Positions 5,700 to 7,352 of a stretch of 7,352 nucleotides of DNA are shown one piece after another. Within the stretch, counting starts at the first letter, position 1. Every line of letters starts with the position of its first letter. The translations under genes and the position numbers were made by a program. The notes below the pieces were generated by a model. It saw nothing but the letters and a program-made list of their open reading frames with translations. It did not search any database and was not told the origin of the DNA. The DNA comes from Microcaldota archaeon (GTDB lineage: Archaea > Micrarchaeota > Micrarchaeia > Micrarchaeales > CABMGC01). Location of the stretch: assembly GCA_021846005.1 (NCBI GenBank), contig JAJZIZ010000031.1:1-7352 (forward strand), read 5' to 3'.

Positions 5700-6005
5700 C
5701 TACTTAGGTATCTCGAATCCTTTCCTTTGGAGAAGATCTCTGTCCATTATGCTGTATCTCCATACTATGTCTCCTCTTTCATCTCCCTGCACTGGCCATG
5801 GGGTCACAAGTACAAGATCATTTTCCTTGACCCAGAATCTTCTTTTAAGCCTTCCCGGTATGGCGCATCTTCGTACCTTCTTATCGGAGCAAAAGATGTC
5901 GAAATTTGTCGAACCCAGGGATTTTATCACGGTGCCTATTATCTGATTTCCCCTCGGCAGCATCAATGGCGGCGCCGGGCCTCCGCTTCCTTTTTTGTTA
6001 TACAT
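5700..6005 (-). CDS. eif1a: Translation initiation factor aIF1A
   Basis: aIF1A binds the ribosomal A site during initiation and promotes scanning and start selection with aIF1 and aIF2. The 101-residue chain has a short glycine- and lysine-rich N-terminal tail (MYNKKGSGGPAPP). An S1-like OB fold (about 16-88) follows, with family hallmarks VRRCAIPGRLKRRFWV (44-59), the LVLVTPW strand (64-70) and ERGDIVWRY (76-84). The C-terminal tail is short, as in archaea. The ATG at 6003-6005 is preferred over an upstream in-frame TTG (6015-6017) because GAGG lies six bases before it. The gene follows aIF2-beta with eight bases between, so the two very likely form an operon. Its stop is three bases from the RIO1 stop on the other strand. 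Confidence 0.95.
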   Translation of the reverse strand: MYNKKGSGGPAPPLMLPRGNQIIGTVIKSLGSTNFDIFCSDKKVRRCAIPGRLKRRFWVKENDLVLVTPWPVQGDERGDIVWRYSIMDRDLLQRKGFEIPK

Positions 6006-6011
6006 CAAATT

Positions 6012-6015
6012 CCTC
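6012..6015 (-). promoter_or_regulatory. Ribosome binding site of aIF1A, overlapping the aIF2-beta stop
   Basis: The minus strand reads GAGG here; its first two bases are the last two of the aIF2-beta TGA stop. A six-base spacer separates it from the aIF1A ATG. This decides the aIF1A start and suggests coupled translation of the two factors. Confidence 0.6.
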
Positions 6016-6430
6016 AATAACTTTTAATCGTGTATCTGGCTCCGCAGGCCTCGCAGCTTATTGTGACATAGCCCCGTTCCCTTCCTTCTATGTGTGTATC
6101 CGGCTTGTGGCATTCCTTGCATATAACATACATCTCGAAAAATCTTCTTATCTTGGAATTAAGCTCTGCGGACTGTATCCTTGCGCTTATCTCCATTGTA
6201 TGTTCATACAGGCTGACTGGCGCCGCAAGCTCCTTGGTTAGATATTTTGCTATTTCTTCATTGCTTCTGCGTGCTTTGTCCGCTATCTGGTCTATGTTTT
6301 TAAGTATCGTCTTCCCTCCCTGTATCAGGGAATCCGCTTCAGGTATTGCAAAGTCAACATTCTCTATCGAAAGAGTCGGAAGTTCTGAGAAAGCCTTGTC
6401 TAAAAGTTCATTGTAATCCAAGAGAACCAC
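6014..6430 (-). CDS. eif2b: Translation initiation factor aIF2, beta subunit
   Basis: This is the beta subunit of heterotrimeric aIF2, which delivers initiator Met-tRNA to the small ribosomal subunit. The 138 residues cover the whole archaeal form. An N-terminal helix (YNELLDKAFSELP, 6-18) docks on the gamma subunit. A central alpha/beta domain follows (about 37-98), with NEEIAKYLTKEL (57-68) and the linker RIQSAELNSKIRRFFEMYV (84-102). The C-terminal zinc ribbon has cysteines at 104/107 and 126/129 (ICKEC and SCEAC). The start is GTG at 6428-6430; a TATA box 26 bases upstream puts the transcript start at that codon, so the mRNA is leaderless. It lies upstream of aIF1A in an apparent operon. 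The LamG gene ends 47 bases upstream on the same strand. Confidence 0.96.
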   Translation of the reverse strand: MVLLDYNELLDKAFSELPTLSIENVDFAIPEADSLIQGGKTILKNIDQIADKARRSNEEIAKYLTKELAAPVSLYEHTMEISARIQSAELNSKIRRFFEMYVICKECHKPDTHIEGRERGYVTISCEACGARYTIKSY

Positions 6431-6451
6431 ATATACAAGTAGGTCAAAAAG

Positions 6452-6459
6452 ATATTAAT
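6452..6459 (-). promoter_or_regulatory. TATA box of the aIF2-beta/aIF1A operon
   Basis: The minus strand reads ATTAATAT here, centred 26 bases before the GTG at 6430, the spacing expected for a leaderless transcript. It lies in the 47-base gap after the LamG stop. Confidence 0.55.
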
Positions 6460-6477
6460 ATGCGATGCATCCCCGTT

Positions 6478-7352
6478 TCATGGCGCAGTGTAATAGGAAG
6501 TCCATGAATTTGTGAAGATCATGTTTACTGGAACGCCGTTGTTGTCATTGCCTGAGTAGTCGTTCGCGTTTCCGTTGAGCGGCCACCACCCCACCAGATG
6601 CGGAAGGTCAACAGGCACTCCGCCTATGCCGTCATGGTAAAGACTGCTTATTTCTGCAGGAGAGAGTGTGCTGTTGTATATCTGGACATTTGACATGGTG
6701 CCGTTGAAAAACTCATTGCTTGCATATCCTGTGTATATCTGGTTTCCAGTTATGGAGTTTACTGGCCCGTTTTGCGATATCGCGCCAAAGGTAAGGTTCT
6801 CGTCAAAATAAGATACAGGCGTATTGGCATTTGTGTTGGTTCCGCTTCCTATCTCCTCCCCGTTTGCATACCAATCTTTAGTGTTTCCATTGACGCTTGC
6901 AGCAAGGAATATCCACTGCCTAAAGCCGCTTCCACGTATGGGGTAGGAGATTCCTGTCCAATTTGCAGAGGTGTCCCATTCAAGGCATAATCCTATGGCA
7001 TTAGCCTGAATAATTGTGTTTTCCGACCCTACGACGCAGTTGCCATTGCTGCCAAGATAATTGAGTTTCATTCCATATTGATTTTCCTTATCGACAACAT
7101 CGTGGAAAGGAGTTCCCATCACATATACCCACGCGGTTATTGTCATCTGCTGTCCTTGTATGTCAACTAGGCTCTGCTTGGTATTGGAATCCGGAATGAA
7201 GACGAATCCGCCTATGCCTGTGGATTTCATGGCATATTCGGGGAGCTCGTTGTTGCAGGTTCCCTGCAATGTTGCGTATGCTGACGTGCCAGGCCCGTAG
7301 GGCCTCTCGACAACGCATGCTCCCGGAGAGACCTTCGGCGCGAGGCTTGCGG
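6478..7352 (-). CDS. LamG/concanavalin A-like secreted or surface protein, N-terminus missing
   Basis: The frame is open to the right edge, so the 5' end lies outside the window; 290 residues are visible. The main domain is a LamG-like jelly roll, beginning near MKSTGIGGFVFIPDS, with QMTITAWVYVMG, FRQWIFLAASVNG and KDWYANGEEIGSG as typical strands, and closing at FFNGTMSNVQIYNSTLSPAEISSLY (split here by reading, about 80 residues from the end). A second unit begins LVGWWPLNGNANDYSGNDNN, the usual first strand of such a domain, but the protein stops about 25 residues later, ending SYYTAP. Several N-x-S/T sites (NWT, NLT, NGT, NST), a high Asn/Ser/Thr/Gly content and four scattered cysteines fit an extracellular protein. 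A signal peptide or pilin-like N-terminus would be off the edge. The ligand is unknown. A start at TTG 7269 is unlikely because the open frame and similar composition continue upstream. Confidence 0.87.
   Translation of the reverse strand, partial: ASLAPKVSPGACVVERPYGPGTSAYATLQGTCNNELPEYAMKSTGIGGFVFIPDSNTKQSLVDIQGQQMTITAWVYVMGTPFHDVVDKENQYGMKLNYLGSNGNCVVGSENTIIQANAIGLCLEWDTSANWTGISYPIRGSGFRQWIFLAASVNGNTKDWYANGEEIGSGTNTNANTPVSYFDENLTFGAISQNGPVNSITGNQIYTGYASNEFFNGTMSNVQIYNSTLSPAEISSLYHDGIGGVPVDLPHLVGWWPLNGNANDYSGNDNNGVPVNMIFTNSWTSYYTAP

Noticed and set aside
6015..6017. TTG start for aIF1A giving four extra residues
   Set aside because: The TTG overlaps the upstream stop codon and the GAGG site itself; ATG 6003-6005 has correct ribosome binding site spacing.
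1..7352. CRISPR array, toxin-antitoxin pair, integrase or attachment-site duplication
   Set aside because: I found no regularly spaced repeats, no paired small toxin-like genes, no integrase, and no second copy of the tRNA 3' end in the window.

Overview
The window is archaeal. It carries archaeal-type aIF1A, aIF2-beta, RIO1 kinase, Sec61-beta and valyl-tRNA synthetase. Most transcription units start with a TATA-like box about 25-35 bp upstream of a start codon that has no ribosome binding site. The tRNA gene encodes no CCA. Compact spacing, frequent ATA and AGG codons, and a secreted LamG-type surface protein beside core genes would suit a DPANN lineage such as Micrarchaeota. That placement is an inference from gene style only; nothing here proves it.

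Layout. Positions 3-314 (+) are the 3' end of an IS200/IS605-type tnpB, with a structured right end that probably forms the 3' part of its omega RNA. A complete tRNA-Arg(GCG) gene begins at 332, about ten bases past that right end. Positions 407-831 hold no recognisable gene; a possible 74-residue orphan protein (590-814, +) has a well-placed TATA box. Then come valS (832-3177, -), a flavin oxidoreductase of the ferredoxin-NADP reductase superfamily (3269-3982, -) and Sec61-beta (4079-4240, -), with a divergent promoter region at 4241-4334. To the right (+) are an unrecognised protein with TPR-like helical pairs (4335-4892) and RIO1 kinase (4935-5696). RIO1 meets aIF1A (5700-6005, -) tail to tail with three bases between. 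aIF1A lies downstream of aIF2-beta (6014-6430, -) in an apparent two-gene operon. The window ends inside a LamG-like secreted protein gene (6478-7352, -) whose 5' end is missing.

How the genes fit together. The core content is information processing: charging tRNA-Val, starting translation (aIF1A, aIF2-beta), 40S-type ribosome maturation (RIO1) and protein export (Sec61-beta). The accessory parts are the transposon remnant, the orphan small ORF, the TPR-like protein and the surface protein. I do not see a clear new multi-gene system. The most interesting point is the junction where a tnpB/omega-RNA right end abuts a tRNA gene that lacks an obvious promoter of its own.
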